A stretch of 64,000 nucleotides of DNA from Neospora caninum Liverpool. Its lineage: Eukaryota > Apicomplexa > Conoidasida > Eucoccidiorida > Sarcocystidae. How positions within the stretch are numbered: position 1 is the first letter of the stretch; each line of letters opens with the position of its first letter. Made by a program: the position numbers and the translations under genes. Below the pieces are notes generated by a model. It was not told the origin of the DNA, ran no database searches, and was given only the letters and a program-made list of their open reading frames with translations. The stretch is from NCBI RefSeq assembly GCF_000208865.1, contig NC_018395.1, positions 341,920 through 405,919 on the forward strand, read 5' to 3'. This document shows positions 31,550 to 44,291 of this stretch, in pieces.

Positions 31550-34500
31550 TCTCGCGAAAAAGGTGGAGGAACAATAAAAATGAGGGGCTAGACAGCGACC
31601 TCGCAAACTCCAGATGGGATCCGGAAGAGCGAGGCAGCACTTGCTTCACATTGGCGCAGAGAGGAAGACGCAGAAAAAAACCGTCTGCGCAACAGTCCTT
31701 TCCGGCCACCGTTATCGGCAAGGGGACCGTCGGCACGACACACGGAAAAGCGTTGCCGACAATCACGTGATTTCCACGTAAACGAGGATCACTTGCCCCC
31801 GAACTTTGAGACAAGAAACCCATGCACGACGCGTTCTGTACGTAGACAAGGGAAATGTAGGCAGTTGACATGAAACCTTACTCCCTCGAAGGAAACGCGA
31901 GTCATTCACCAAATATATCCCGGAAAACGCCTGTTCGATTTTTTACAGATACAGGCGGGGGGAGAGGAACTGTGACAACGGCAAACGGCACAGAATACGA
32001 AATGACCGCAAGGCACGGAGTGTATGCCTCGGTTGCCGGGTGTGGAGACCGAAAAACCACAAATACCCGCGCTTCAGTTCAGTTTGCCAAAATACCGTAA
32101 ATACGGAAAAGAACACTGTGTAAATTCCCTTGTTACTGTGCTGCTCGGCATTCCCAGAGCAACAACTGAAACCGGAAACAGTAGCCGCTGCGACCCTCAA
32201 GAACGTTCATGAGACTGTACCACCGTTCCGGCAAATGCTTACCAACACTCGCCTCTTGAAAACTTCCGGCGAGACGAACAAAAGCCACGGCTTTCCAGTT
32301 AACACGTGGCTGAAAAACTCCTGTTGTACCACCAAGGCTTTGAATAGAAGGACGAAACCCAGGGCAGCCCATACGAAAGGATGGCACGTTTTGTCTCCAA
32401 GGCAACCCCGGGGCGCGTGTAGGGTGACGGTCGCGGTGTACATACACCCCCCCACTGGCGACTGGTGCCTCGCGAAACACACCGATTTGGGTTTTCTGCG
32501 CGAGACAACCGGATACCAGTGAACCTGTACATCCTGCGTGTTCGACTGCACGGCCGAAGCAGAGGCTGCATTCCAGTTGCCAAACGGAATGTGTGACGCG
32601 AACGGACGCGCCAGGGAGGTGACTCGCCCCAAGATCGCCCTTGCCCGCAAACGAAAGCACCCCGCAAGCACACCAAAAGTGACGAGAGCCTCGCAGCGTT
32701 CCCGGGTCGGACGTGACCCTCTTTTTGCGGCGCGCAGTCGAGGAACATGGGCAGGAAAAGATATCGACGGAAACACAAAGGCAGGCTGGCGAAAGTGCAG
32801 AAAAAACGACGCTGTGACAGAATGGAGAGTTCAGACTTTTTCACCGATGATAGCTCAAGAGCGGCGGACGCAGCATGCGTTCCGGGCGAAAAGGACGAAG
32901 TGCGCCCGGTGACGTCTCTCTCAAATCTGGCGTCTCTCGTGCAAAGCGTCGTCAGATCCGGGTGGATGGCCCCTCTCCCCCTCACCCTTCCGGGGACACA
33001 CATAGCATCAAAAAAGGGGGAGCTCGGTGACGTCCAGTTTTTCTGCGGCCGTCCGTCTCCTTTTTTCCGCTTCTTGTCGTCGGCTGTGCCCGCGCCAGAT
33101 TCACACACGATCCTCTCCCCCTTACTCTCTGCGCTGTCCTACTGGACGGCGGGGCCAGGCGATCACTCACTTTGAGACGGCAGAATCTTGCGCGCATCTT
33201 TTGTCCTTTGCGCTCAGGGCACGGGGCAAAGACGCACCTTGCACTGACGCGATGGGTCCTTGCCAAGGGGGGTTGGTCGCTTTTTTCGGGGCAGAGGAAG
33301 CGGTGTTGTCTGTTGTGCTCTCGCCTTTCTTCCCTCGAGTCTCCGGCTTGAAGCTTTGTTTTGCGTTTCCGCAACAAAAGGCATCCTCGAAAACCGCTTC
33401 AGGCGGATCAGGGTGCCTCATTGACGTTGTGGGCAGACAGAAGCGCAATACGGGGAAGAGCGAAAACGTGTGTAGTGCCAGAAAGGCCATCTCAGATGGA
33501 ACGTTCCCGGTCGCTGAGGCCGGAAGTTCGTGCTTCGTCTCCCGTCTGGAGGCGGAATGGACAGAGAGACGTCATGTGCGCTGCTGAAATGCACACACAG
33601 TGCAAAACAGTTGCTCTTACGCTGCTGGTTTTGCGAGATGTTTCTTTAGGGGAGCAGTGAGTGACAGTTGGGAGACGCAGTTTCCGAGCTTTTTGCCTCC
33701 ACAGTGCAGGCAAGCGGACTTGCGTGACCAGGCTGCTCGGCACACGCCCTCTCCTCCGCTCCCGGCTTACGTTTAATTTAAGCACGTCGCACAGCTTGCG
33801 CGGAAGAGAAACAGAGCAGCGTACTCCACACGGGAATTGATGGCTTCCCTGAAAATTTAACGAGCGATAGGGTAGCCCCTGTCACACTCCGGCACTGTGG
33901 ACCGCCTTCGTACTGTCACTGAGGATGTGCCCACAGCCGAAACAACGCACTTTTACCGTACGGTTTGCAAAAGTGCCTTCGGTAAGCTTAGTGAAACGCA
34001 AGATGCACCCCGGACGTAGATATGAGTGGAATCGTGGACAGTCGACCTAAATGTTTCATCGAGCATGACGAGACAGGAACAGATACAGCTACGCAAAACA
34101 GTGCCGTGGGGACAAACGGCGAGGCTTCCGAATGATGTATGCCGACTCTACAGCTACCTTTGCGAATGGAATGCACCGAGAAACCGGGCAACACCTGATC
34201 CCCTAAGCGGAGGTTTCCATGGCGAGCAGAAAATATGGTCAATCGCAGCTAACAGCCTTCAAGCGACCGTCCCAAGGCGACTATACCGGCAGAAGGCAAA
34301 CAAGAAACGCACAATCGAACCGTTTAACCTGGTTGACATAACACGAAAGCGCGCCCTGCCACCGCTCACATCTCTGGAGAGAGCAGACACTGTTGAACAA
34401 CCGCCGCCACGTAGGAAATTTCCTGTGTCGTGGTCTTGCAGCTGTTTCCGTGGAATTGCCTGCTGGCTAAACATGCATACACACCGTTATTGTCTAGGTT

Positions 34501-36217
34501 GTGGTGTTCCAGGGTGACCCCAAACAAGCATCGTGTTTTTCGCCGCAGACTGCGCTGAGGCATAGGGCGACAGTTGTTGACGCTTACTACGCCAAGCACG
34601 TCATCCCGCGTGGAATTGCGGCGAATCTAGAATCGCAAAAGTATGGAGATGACAGTAGCGTTTGGGCGTCCCTGAGACCCTGAAGTGTACATACAAAGAA
34701 ACAGAGCTGCTGGAAGCCGTGGAAGAGTCTGTGGCAACCCGATGTTCTTGTCTACCGGGAACATTCGCGTGCCGATACTGCTGCACACCACAGAATGTGT
34801 TTCATGATGCTCAGTGAGGCACTAAGCGCCCCCGAGGGAAACGTGGTTCTAAAACAATTGAACGGCGTCGATCCGACCGTTTTCGACGTCGCGCCCCTGT
34901 ACTCTTCGTATTGGCGCTGCAACTCACTACAGAAAGATCCCATATCTGGAGCCAGGAAGAGCTGTGAGATGAGGACTAGGAAGAAAAGGAACACACGGCT
35001 ACATTCCCTGCTCCTGTGGTTTTGCAGTCCCAGTCTAGCAGGCACTCATGTCTCTGTGATTTTCCCACGATGCAACAGCCCCCTCCATCGACACACATTG
35101 GGTGGAGAAAGAAAGCTCGGCCTTGGCTGCGGCATTGCAAGATCATGTGTCAGGATGCTTGCCGTTGCCACGGCATGCGCTGTCTGGGTCTCCACGCTAT
35201 ATTATTAACGGAGCAGAAGAGCGCAAGCGCGTGCGACAATAAGGCCTGTGACAAACACCCGACCTGGAAGAGAGACAGAAGTCGAAGAAAGAGGGGAAGC
35301 AGCGCCTCGTGCTCCAAGCGCATAGGCATTCGAGAAAAGAAGTACACCCATACTGAGGCACAGTACCGAGCTGTGAGAAGACTTCACGCCGAGATAACCC
35401 CGTACCATGTCGAATGTGTGCTGAAAGGCGAAAAAAAACGCGCCGGCGCTCCTGTGCCTTGCGCTGAGGAAATGGCAGGGGCTTCTGCGATGCCGCTCCG
35501 CTTTTGCGAAAAAAATTGAAAATGGAAACGCGCCTCAAAACGGAGCAAAAGCGCGTGACGCTAACGCAGAGACGCGGTAAGCACTCCGCGGACTCGCAGA
35601 GAACCTCAAAAATCGAGAGAAGTGGATTACTGGACAGCAGGCCCCGCGACAAACAAGCGAAAAAACTAGGAAGGACGAACGGAAAGGACGGTCTTGAGAA
35701 ACAGCGGAAAGCCCACAAAGGGCTCCCTTACACGGAAGAAGACACGGCAGAGAGAGGAAACCTCCGGGGAAAAGGCAGCAAGCCGTGAACTGGCGTAGCT
35801 CCCATGCGGGGAATTACGAACAGCCCACGGGACGGGGTCATCCCACCGAGACGACGACAAACTGAGTACGGAGACCGGCGCGCATCTACAAAAGAGCGAG
35901 GAGTTGCCAGGAAGAAAAACGGCGTGCAGCGGCGAGGCGCGTCCAGAGAGAGTGGACGAAGGTTTGGGAAGACGCGCGGGTATTCGGCGGAAACAGAATG
36001 GAAGCGAAGCAGGCGGAAGCCGGCGCGGCAAGATGCTCAGAGGCGTCTGAGGATGCTTGAGACACAGCGCAACCACCAGGACGCACAAGTTGCATATTTT
36101 CAACAGCCCGCAGAAAAGCCGCGCGAAGAGACGGCGAAACCGCCCAGACGAGAGCCGCCCCGGCAAAGATCTTTCCTCCGCATCGACAGTCTCCGGCTTT
36201 CGCTCCGCAGCCGAGAC
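31550..36217. other. Intergenic region between the large disordered-protein gene and the RRM-like gene
   Basis: About 4.7 kb of mixed composition with short frames on both strands and no conserved peptide. It contains GGTGTACATACACC at 32435-32448 and a related AGTGTACATACAA at about 34684. I see no supported gene. Confidence 0.4.
32435..32448. promoter_or_regulatory. Palindromic motif GGTGTACATACACC
   Basis: 14-base near-palindrome, intergenic copy of the dispersed motif. Confidence 0.3.
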
Positions 36218-37647
36218 CTAGTAGTCGATTGGTTCATCCAAGTCGGAGTCTGCAGCGGAGTCCTCGTCGGCGAACTTTGCGTCGTCCTCGAATCGGAGGT
36301 CCGCCTGGCACAGTTTAGACGCAGAAAGGCAGCCGAGTCAGCGCACGGAAACTCACAGGCGACGCGAAAACGTCGAGGAGCGGAGGACAGGCAAACGCGC
36401 GGACGACGCACACCCCGATATCCCTCTCTTTGCTTGTCCCAGCTTGCTGCGGATGCTGCCGAGCTGCGCGCCTGAAGTTGCCTGCGCTCGCCTTCAGTGC
36501 AAACCCATCGCGTGCCCTACCATGCGAAGGAAGCCGAAGAACGGCGTGTTGGCTCCAATCCGCCACCGTCTCCGGAGCAACTGCAGCCGACTCTGAAGCA
36601 GGAAAGACCGGAAAGGCAAGCAAACGGATCACGAGACCCCCCACCTTCTCGTCCGCTAACTCCCGGACATTCGCGGGTTCCGCCTCACTTTCCGTCCTCC
36701 TTCCTACGTTCCTTGCTGCTCAGTTCTTCCCGCGACGTGTGTCCCTCTCTTTTCCTTTCGGTTTCCGGCCGCCTTCAAGCGGGGCGGAAGACTGCGTACC
36801 ATCGTCAACTTCGCATCTCGCATGCGATGAAATTCCAGAAAGAAGGAACTAACGTCCTCGCCGCCAGGATGCGCAAACTTTCGGACCGCCTTCGGGAAGA
36901 GGCGAAGCTGGTAAGCCAGGTTTGCAAACTCCTCCTCGCTCACGTCGCCTTCCCACCCTGTTGTGAACACCTGGGAACACCACGGCAGAACCCGGAACGG
37001 TTTGAGCGGCAACGAACAAGGCGGTCATGATTTCCGAAAACCTAGCGCGAATCAGCTCAAGCACTGCTGGGGTGTGAACTGTCAGAGTCGGACACGAGAG
37101 GGAACCCTGGCGTGTGGCAACCCGGGAGGGCCGAAAACACTTCGGGGGAAAACGCAGACGGAGCAGCAGAGGGCGCCGCAGCGGGTCTTCTGATACACCG
37201 TGTTGAATACGCCGGAAAGGGGAGAGAGATGAGAGAACGCAAAAAGAGTGCATGCGGGCAACGGAGGCGAGGTGGCGCCGGAAACAGAGGAAACCGGGCT
37301 GGTGAGAAGGAAGAGAGCCGCAAACAGCGTGGGCGCGGACAGTCGAAACGGGTCAAGGGACGAAGGCGACGACAGACCAAAAACGAATGGGGCAAGATGC
37401 GTGCATGCAGACAAACCGACCTGGAACGGGCTTCTCCCAGGGAGGTAATCGAGTTGAGAATCGCAGAGAAAGAGAGCCGATCGGCCTGCGAGAAAGAGCA
37501 TCCAAACATGAACCAGAGAACGTAGAAACCAAGGCGAGACCGAGACACGGCGGAAACGCGGGGAAGAAATACACAATCCACGTATACAGAGATGTACACA
37601 CGTAGGGCTTCGTCTGTTTTCAAGGACCCCACATACAAACAGCGATA

Positions 37648-37683
<36 letters not shown>

Positions 37684-39186
37684 CCGAGTGTTTGTTTGTG
37701 GAACAACCTGCATGCCCAAGTGCAGCTAAAAAGAGCGGACAGGAGAGAGAATGTGGGAGTCCGCAAAAAGGAACGAGGTCCCACAGACCGAGATAGACAG
37801 AGGGCAGGAATAATGTTTCGTAAGTTCATCTTCCTCAGACCTATATCACCAAATACACACCTGCATGCATCATCCTTACTGGCCCAAAGAAACGAACACC
37901 CAAAGAGTTGGCCGTAGTGAACGCGATTGGGGACAGCCGTCTCTTGGATCTTGGAGAGGACGACGCCAGCATCGCGTTCTGTGCGACAGAGGACGTAGCA
38001 GGTATCGCCTTGAACGCCATCCTTCCGGAATCGGAAAACGATATCCCGATGGTCCTGTGGAAGCATATACACCAGAAGTCGAATGCACGTTGTCTCACTT
38101 TCCTTCCGTCTACCGCCTGCGGCTTTCTTCACAACTTCTTTCCCCTCTCTGGCGTTTTCCTCGCTCGCTTGTCGAAGATGAGTGTCTCTCCCGTTTTTGC
38201 CGCTTCCCTGTTTCGTCTCTGATTGCGACTCGTCTACCTCAGCGCGTCTTTGTACAAATGCTCGCCGCCGCCTGCCTTTCCTGGCTTGGCCGCCTGCGTT
38301 TCCTGGCTTGGCCGCCTTCGTCTCCTGGCTTGGCCGCCTTCTCGCCTCGCCGTGTTCCGACGATCTCTCTCCTGTGTCGCCCCCTCGCGTTTCGCGCTTC
38401 TATTTCTGGCGCTTCTCAGCGTTGCGTCTGCGGTCCGTGCAACAGCGTCCGCTCCTTTTCCATTCTGCGCGCTTACCACGTCAACCTGCGCGTGCTCTCG
38501 GAGCACATCGCGAACCTCTCTCCGACCATAGGTGGGTGGTACAGGGGAGAGCGTAACAACTTTCCGCAGGTTGCTTGGGACACCCAGTCTCTGCAGATCT
38601 TCAGTCAGAAAAAAGTAACGTTCGAACCTGAAGCAAGAGACAGAAGCACGCATGCCTCGCCTTGCACGTTTGCATGCATATAGGTGCCGCTGTGCATAGA
38701 GAGCGGTTTGCCCAACTTCCTCAACGATACGCTTCTGTGCGTCTCCGCCGCCACTTCCCTTCACCCAGACACACAGACCGGTTCGCACGCAGCGATACCG
38801 GCGAGACACGAGACTGGAAACAGACCCTCCACGCGCTTGCTTACATGCCAAGAAGTGTACAGATGTGCGCGCATACACAGGTTTGCAGATATGCACGCAT
38901 ATATACATGAAAACATGTAAACATATCCACACGTAGACACGTCGACATGTGCACCTGAGTGCATACGAAACACGACTGAGGACGGTTGACGATTCGTGCT
39001 TCGACCGTACTCCTCAATGAGGTTTTCGACATCGTTTCGATCGCATGCAGTGACAGTCGACCCCGCGGGAAGTGTCCCAGCGAGTCGCGTCTGAAGCGCC
39101 TTGCGATCTTCCGCGGTGAGGAAAGCCGCCGCGGGGGACGGAAGAAGAACTAGGCAACGCCCGACAGTTCGCCCCAAGCGCGAACG
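36218..39186 (-). CDS. Small RNA-binding-like protein with an RRM-type core; 5' exon unresolved
   Basis: Five exons join in phase: 39186-39011, 38627-38477, 38054-37880, 36957-36800 and 36304-36218 (747 bases, 248 residues plus stop). Reading across junctions gives continuous protein, for example VENLIEE|FERYFFLTEDLQRLGVP and HAQVDV|DHRDIVFRFRKDG. The middle has an RRM order: VVTLSPVPP (strand 1), GRREVRDVLREHAQ (helix 1), DIVFRFRKD (strand 2), GDTCYVLCRTERDAGVVLSKI (strand 3 and helix 2) and GCSFLWA (strand 4). After it come EEEFANLAYQLRLFPKAV and an acidic end ADSDLDEPIDY. No ATG is in frame before the first exon, so at least one upstream exon is missing, probably within 39190-39440. The long intron (36958-37879) could hide another exon, since a frame reading HTPAVLELIRARFSEIMTAL there is also phase-compatible. 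I do not recognise a named orthologue. Confidence 0.55.
37650..37680. repeat. (TA)n microsatellite in intron of the RRM-like gene
   Basis: TA tract within the 36958-37879 intron. Confidence 0.85.
38271..38342. repeat. 22-base tandem repeat in intron of the RRM-like gene
   Basis: Three copies of a CCTGGCTTGGCCGCC-type unit with starts near 38281, 38303 and 38325, in the 38055-38476 intron. Confidence 0.8.
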
Positions 39187-39468
39187 CTGAAGAAAAATGG
39201 AAGACGAAGGAGAAGAACCTGAGGAAGGAGAGGAGGATGAAGAGGAGGAAGCAGGGGAGTCTAAGGGTGGGGGGATGGGAAGGCCCTGGAGACAAGACAA
39301 CGCAGAAGGGAGACACTCCAAGGCTCATCCTCGGGTTCGGGAGGCCGATGCAGAGGAGGAGGAACCAGGGAACACAAATAACTCTTCCCCCACGGACCTA
39401 AGGCAAATGAGTCATTCTTCATAATTCACACAACCGCGTCAATGCGTAGGGGCGACGCCTACCATATC

Positions 39469-39555
39469 TATCTATCTATCTATCTATCAATCGATATGTC
39501 CATCTATCTATCTATCCATCTATCTATCTATCTATATAGATAGATAGATAGATAT
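39469..39555. repeat. TATC/GATA tetranucleotide repeat with inverted halves
   Basis: A run of TATC units followed by a run of GATA units on the same strand, so the two halves are complementary and could fold back. Confidence 0.85.
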
Positions 39556-40429
39556 GGGTTTGCATGTCCGCAGCAAGGCAATCCACGATGGCTAGCAGTG
39601 TACGATTCCTCTCACGGAGGGGCTGTTTTTGCGTGGCACACTGTGAGAAACAACGCGTTCACGATGACACACGCGAGAGACCTGAAGAGCGACGCTGCAG
39701 TGTGGAGTAAGAGATGCAAGGCTGCTGGGCGAAAAAAGGAAAACAACGGAAGGGAAGACGGAACTCGGGTGTATCCCCAGAAGCAAGAAAATGGAAGGCC
39801 TCACCGCTCGTCCGAGGAGACTTGACAGGAGTTGAGGGTTGCTGGTCAGCTCTTGTGGGAGATCTGAGAGAAGAAACCCCTCCAGGCGATCGAATGCCGG
39901 CCTGAAGAACGTCTACAAAATACCAAAAGATGAGTGACTGCTGAGAAACATCACATATGCATATATGAATAGGTGCAATTCAACAAGTCTTTTTTTCAGT
40001 ATACACGCATATGCACATACGCTTATATATGAGTATACACGTGTGTATTGATGACTATGGGGTTCACGGCGGGCCTTCGTGCGTACGCATTTCCGTCACC
40101 GAAAAGCGATACGCCAATCCCAGAGAAAATCGAATCTGGATCTTGACAGCGTTGACCACCGTCGTAAGAACTCTCCAGCGCAAGAGAGCTACAAATATAC
40201 AGCAGGCTGCCCAGTCTCCCTGGTCCTTCTTTCATCGATCTTCCTCATCTATCTCTTCGTTTTCACTCGGTCCCTTTATTGAGTCTCCTGAGTCCTGCAG
40301 CATGCCTAAAGTCCATTTATCTACCTCCCTCGTTTTGCCAGTCTAAATCATTGGCCGACGTCGCTCTCTACCAATTGTTCACGCACTCAAGTGTGCCGAT
40401 ATATAGCCCTATTCCTTGGAAAAGAGATC

Positions 40430-40508
40430 TCGGTCTCTTTACAGAGACACATGCATGCACAGAAAACTCGGTCTCTTTACAGAGACACATGCATGCACAG
40501 AAAACTCG
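40430..40508. repeat. 38-base direct duplication
   Basis: Two adjacent copies (starts 40430 and 40468). Each contains a small inverted repeat TCTCTTTACAGAGA and a TGCATGC-type site. Confidence 0.85.
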
Positions 40509-40950
40509 TGGCAGGGGTGCAAGTGCACTGGACACGGTCACAGAGCAGTGGCGAGAGGAGGGGAAACAGAAGGCGAACACGCAGAAGTCTCACAGTGCGT
40601 GCCGCCAGAGAGTGCAAGGCTACACGTACTGGATGTCGACAGAGTCTCGGGTTAACGCTGAGAATCTTCGCCGCTGCACAGCCAGGGGTTTCTCGCCTTC
40701 ACTTTCCCGGGCGGCGGACCGAGAGGCTGCTTGCCAAGAGGCACTGAAACAGTGCGAGGCGCAGAAGGCAGCTGTACCAGCCGAAGGAGAGGACGAACAT
40801 GAGGAATCACAGACGGCGCAGGGAGACGAGGACTGCGGAGAGCAAAGAGCAGAAGCTGTGCCCCGTCTCGAGAGACAGGCCGCCAGACCCCGAGAAGAGA
40901 CAGTCGGCAAGTGAAGGACGGATGAGAATCCAGTGCTTCCAAAGCCCAGA

Positions 40951-41199
40951 GACAAGGGAGAAGAGAAAGAGGAAAAAGACGAGGAAGGAGAAGAGAAAGA
41001 GGAAAAAGACGAGGAAAAAGACGAGGAAGGAGAGGAGGAAAAAGACGAGGAAGGAGAAGAGGAAAAAGACGAGGAAGGAGAAGAGGAAAAAGACGAGGAA
41101 GGAGAAGAGGAAAAAGACGAGGAAGGAGAAGAGGAAAAAGTCGAGGAAGGAGTAGACGAAAAAGTCGAGGAAGGAGAAGAGGAAAAAGTCGAGGAAGCA
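40951..41199. repeat. 24-base minisatellite with Glu/Lys/Asp-coding frame
   Basis: About ten imperfect copies of a GAGGAAAAAGACGAGGAAGG-type unit. The plus-strand frame would encode an acidic eight-residue repeat. No gene structure around it could be confirmed. Confidence 0.8.
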
Positions 41200-42180
41200 G
41201 AGGGATTGCACTGGGAGTAGCGCCAGAGAGTCGGGGAAAAGTGATATGGTAGCAGGTTTCTCTGGGGTTTTCCTGGTGGGTTAAGAGAATGAAGAGAACA
41301 AGGGGAAACCCTTGTCCTCACAGGTGAGAGAGGAAGCAGAGGAGACATTTTGATGTGGAAAAAAGTACAGGGAGTTTGTGGTGATAATCCCGGGAGACTA
41401 CAGAGAGGAAGAGGGGTGAGGGTCAGGAACATAAACGCTGGCGGGAAAGAGAAGAAGGCGAAAACACTTTCAGGCATTCCTGTCTTTCTCGTTCTCTCTC
41501 TTTCTCTGCTTTCGCTTCCCTCGGTCTTGGCTGCCTGTGATTTCTCTTTCGTCTGTATACGCGGAGTCACTTTGTCACAAACGCGACACCGGCTTTTCGT
41601 CCTTTCGCTGCGTCGCGCTTGTCCATCCTGTTCGGGACATTCGCGCCAACGAAAACCGTTCCTTTTTTCAGCCTTCCATCGGAGCTCCTAACCGTCCCCG
41701 ACCCACGGGCTTTTCTCTCCACTGCTTTCCCGAGTCGCACACGCACTCCCGCACAGAGAGACACCGCAACCGACTGCATGCGCACAGGAGTAAAGGCGGG
41801 CGGTTCGTCCTCGGCAGCCCTAGTTTCCGTTCTGAGTTCCGAAACGGTCTCGGGGCTCTTCCTTCGCTTTGGCCAGATCGAGAAGGAAAAAGAGGGAGCA
41901 GAGAAGGAAACGAAAGAAACGAGCGGCGGCACGCGGCGGTGACTCGGCCTCTAGTTTCCGCATGCACGGCCGAGACTCGAACAGCCCCAAAATCCGGTGA
42001 ACCTTCCGCGCCCGCCACAGGGGCACAAGCAACCTGCACAAGGCTGTCACCTCTTCGTCGAATGAGGCCTTGGCGTCAATTCAGTGAAACGCGGAAAACC
42101 GGCCGGAGAAGACGCATCCGGTGTGCAGTTCGTCCGCATGCGAAGGGAAAATCTTGTGGCAGCGAGGTAGCGTAGGTTGG

Positions 42181-42194
42181 GGTGTACGTACACC
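42181..42194. promoter_or_regulatory. Perfect 14-base palindrome GGTGTACGTACACC
   Basis: The most complete copy of the dispersed motif. Function unknown. Confidence 0.3.
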
Positions 42195-43847
42195 GCAGTC
42201 GGCAGCTTTGCTTCTCCGGGCGCTGTAGGAACTAGCGGAAAAGGAAAGGAACCATTTCAACAGCGTGCAGGTCATTCGTGGCAGCGTGCGTGGGATGAAA
42301 GAGACCCGTGTCACAAGAACGGGGTTGGGAAGTTGCAGTTGCGGCAGCGAGATTGCCGCGCTCCTGTTATCGGAAACCAAACAGCCGGTGGAGGGAGGTG
42401 TTCGCACGCGAGCGTCAGAACCACGACGCCACAGCATTGTGAAATACGAAACACACAATGCATTGCTGGGGTGAAACAAGGTTCACACACCGATCGATTT
42501 GCCCAGCTGTGAAGAGCTTATGTATATGTGTGTATCTACGGGATTCCCACACAAACATTTGGGAACATGCAACATATCAGGCTTTGTGTCTTTTAGCCCA
42601 CCGGTCTCTAGGCACTGCCCACATCGAAAACTGTGTCCCAGACTTCACCGCTCGTGTTGCACTGCTTCCTATTCCCGTTTCTTCGCCCGCTCCTCTGACT
42701 CCATTAGAGCAGGACGGCGCCAATCTCGCGCCCGTGGGAGCTGCTTCGATTCTCCACTCCTTTTCCGCCTTAAGCGGAGACCACATTCGCTCTTCTGCAG
42801 TCTCCCCGCGAGCAGTTGGAACGTGAAGTTTCCTGGGAGCATTCTAGACCAAACAGGAGCTCGCCAGGCCGCGGGAATCTGATTTTTAGAGTTTGGGGAC
42901 CAGTCGCCGCTCGCGCCCGTGTGCCACAGCTACAAAAGACTTACAGTTTAGAAGCCTGAGGCGCCCACCGAGCGAGCACGCGCGACGCCTCCGGAGACAG
43001 AGCATTCTCCATACACCCAGGTCCGCGACGTGCATGTGTAGTAGCACGCCTCGCCTCGCTCTCGATACGTACCGAAGCGTAGACAAATGCGAGCGACTCG
43101 ACGTGGATGCAGATCTACAGCTTGCGTGGATTTTTTATCCTTTGACGGGAGAGTTAGTGAACGCAATCGAACGAGAAAAGCTTTGGGGCCAAAACATGTT
43201 TCTCCTGACGCGCCAAGTGCAACTGAATTTATCTATTTTCTGTGCGTAGAATAGTGTACCTGTCTCCCGGAGCAGCGTGAAAACACCTTGAGAGGCCTTT
43301 GCGCTGCCTTCCGTGGTCCTGTTTGGATTCGACAAAACGTGAGGCGAAGCCTCAAGCAGTGCGCGCCGCGCTTGTTTCGGATCCGCGAACACGCGAATTT
43401 TGACATACCACGCGTTTGAAAACATACTCAGCGCGTGGGTAAGTCCTCCCTCGGAACACACCGCAAAACTCTCGCGGTCCGGGTCCGGTCTCCCACGCCC
43501 CGCCACCGCCCACACATTTTCTCTGTTTTCTCGTGCCGCACTCTCTCGCCTTTCTAACCCGCCTTCAGTGTGCCTCGGTTTTCTCAAAGAGGCTCCTCGG
43601 TGCGGCGTGCCCGCGCGTCATTCTCGCCCTGAGAAATCGCGCTCGCCTGCTCTCCTTGTCTACCCCAGAAAACCGGGAAACAATTCTGACCCCGTTGGCG
43701 TCTAGACGCCCGCGGTCTGTCGCTGTTCTCCCCCGCAAACTATCTCGTCCTCCGCAGACCACTCCGCCACTGCTCTGTCCATCTGTCAGCGCTTGCGTTG
43801 AAACTATTGGCCGTCGCCGCTCTCAATGCGTCGCGACAGGTTTTTCT

Positions 43848-44260
43848 CTAAGCAACAACCGCATCTTCCTCGTCGACTGCAGGGAGGCCTTCACCCTCGC
43901 CGTCGTTCTCGCCTCGAAAGCGCCTTCCCGACAAAATGTCCCTCTTCACCATCTTCACGTCGCTGATGCCGTCCACCTCGCCTCTCTCTTCGCCGGCTGC
44001 TTGCAGCTGCAGGCTCTCGCCCCGGACGTAACGGTCAACACCGCACTGGAGGAAGAAGCGGGACACAAAAAGGCCAGAAAAAAGGAAATGACAGGCACGA
44101 AGCGCGCGGCAGAGAGCGACACGAAACACGACGAAAACACGCCTCCCCTCTCGCAGTCTTCCCCCTTCCTCGTAAAAGTTCTTCTCGGTTCGCCCAGACT
44201 GTTGCTCTCTCTCCCGCCTCTCAACCGCTTCATACATGCAAACCAATCTATCGATCTATC

Positions 44261-44291
<31 letters not shown>

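Larger units (their letters stand above)
39187..43847. other. Region without a confident gene between the RRM-like gene and THOC5
   Basis: It contains the unresolved 5' end of the RRM-like gene, a GATA/TATC hairpin repeat (39469-39555), a 38-base duplication (40430-40508), a 24-base acidic-coding repeat (40951-41199) and a perfect palindrome (42181-42194). Several frames at 41600-43800 look protein-like on both strands. One plus-strand pair joins in phase (..ENILSAW before GTAAGT at 43438, then CASVFSKRLLGAACPRVILA after TTCAG at 43568), which hints at a gene converging on THOC5, but no complete model could be built. Confidence 0.35.

Noticed and set aside
40933..41220. Acidic 95-codon frame through the 24-base repeat
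   Set aside because: Any frame through a GA-rich minisatellite is open. No start context or splice partner was found, so only the repeat is reported.
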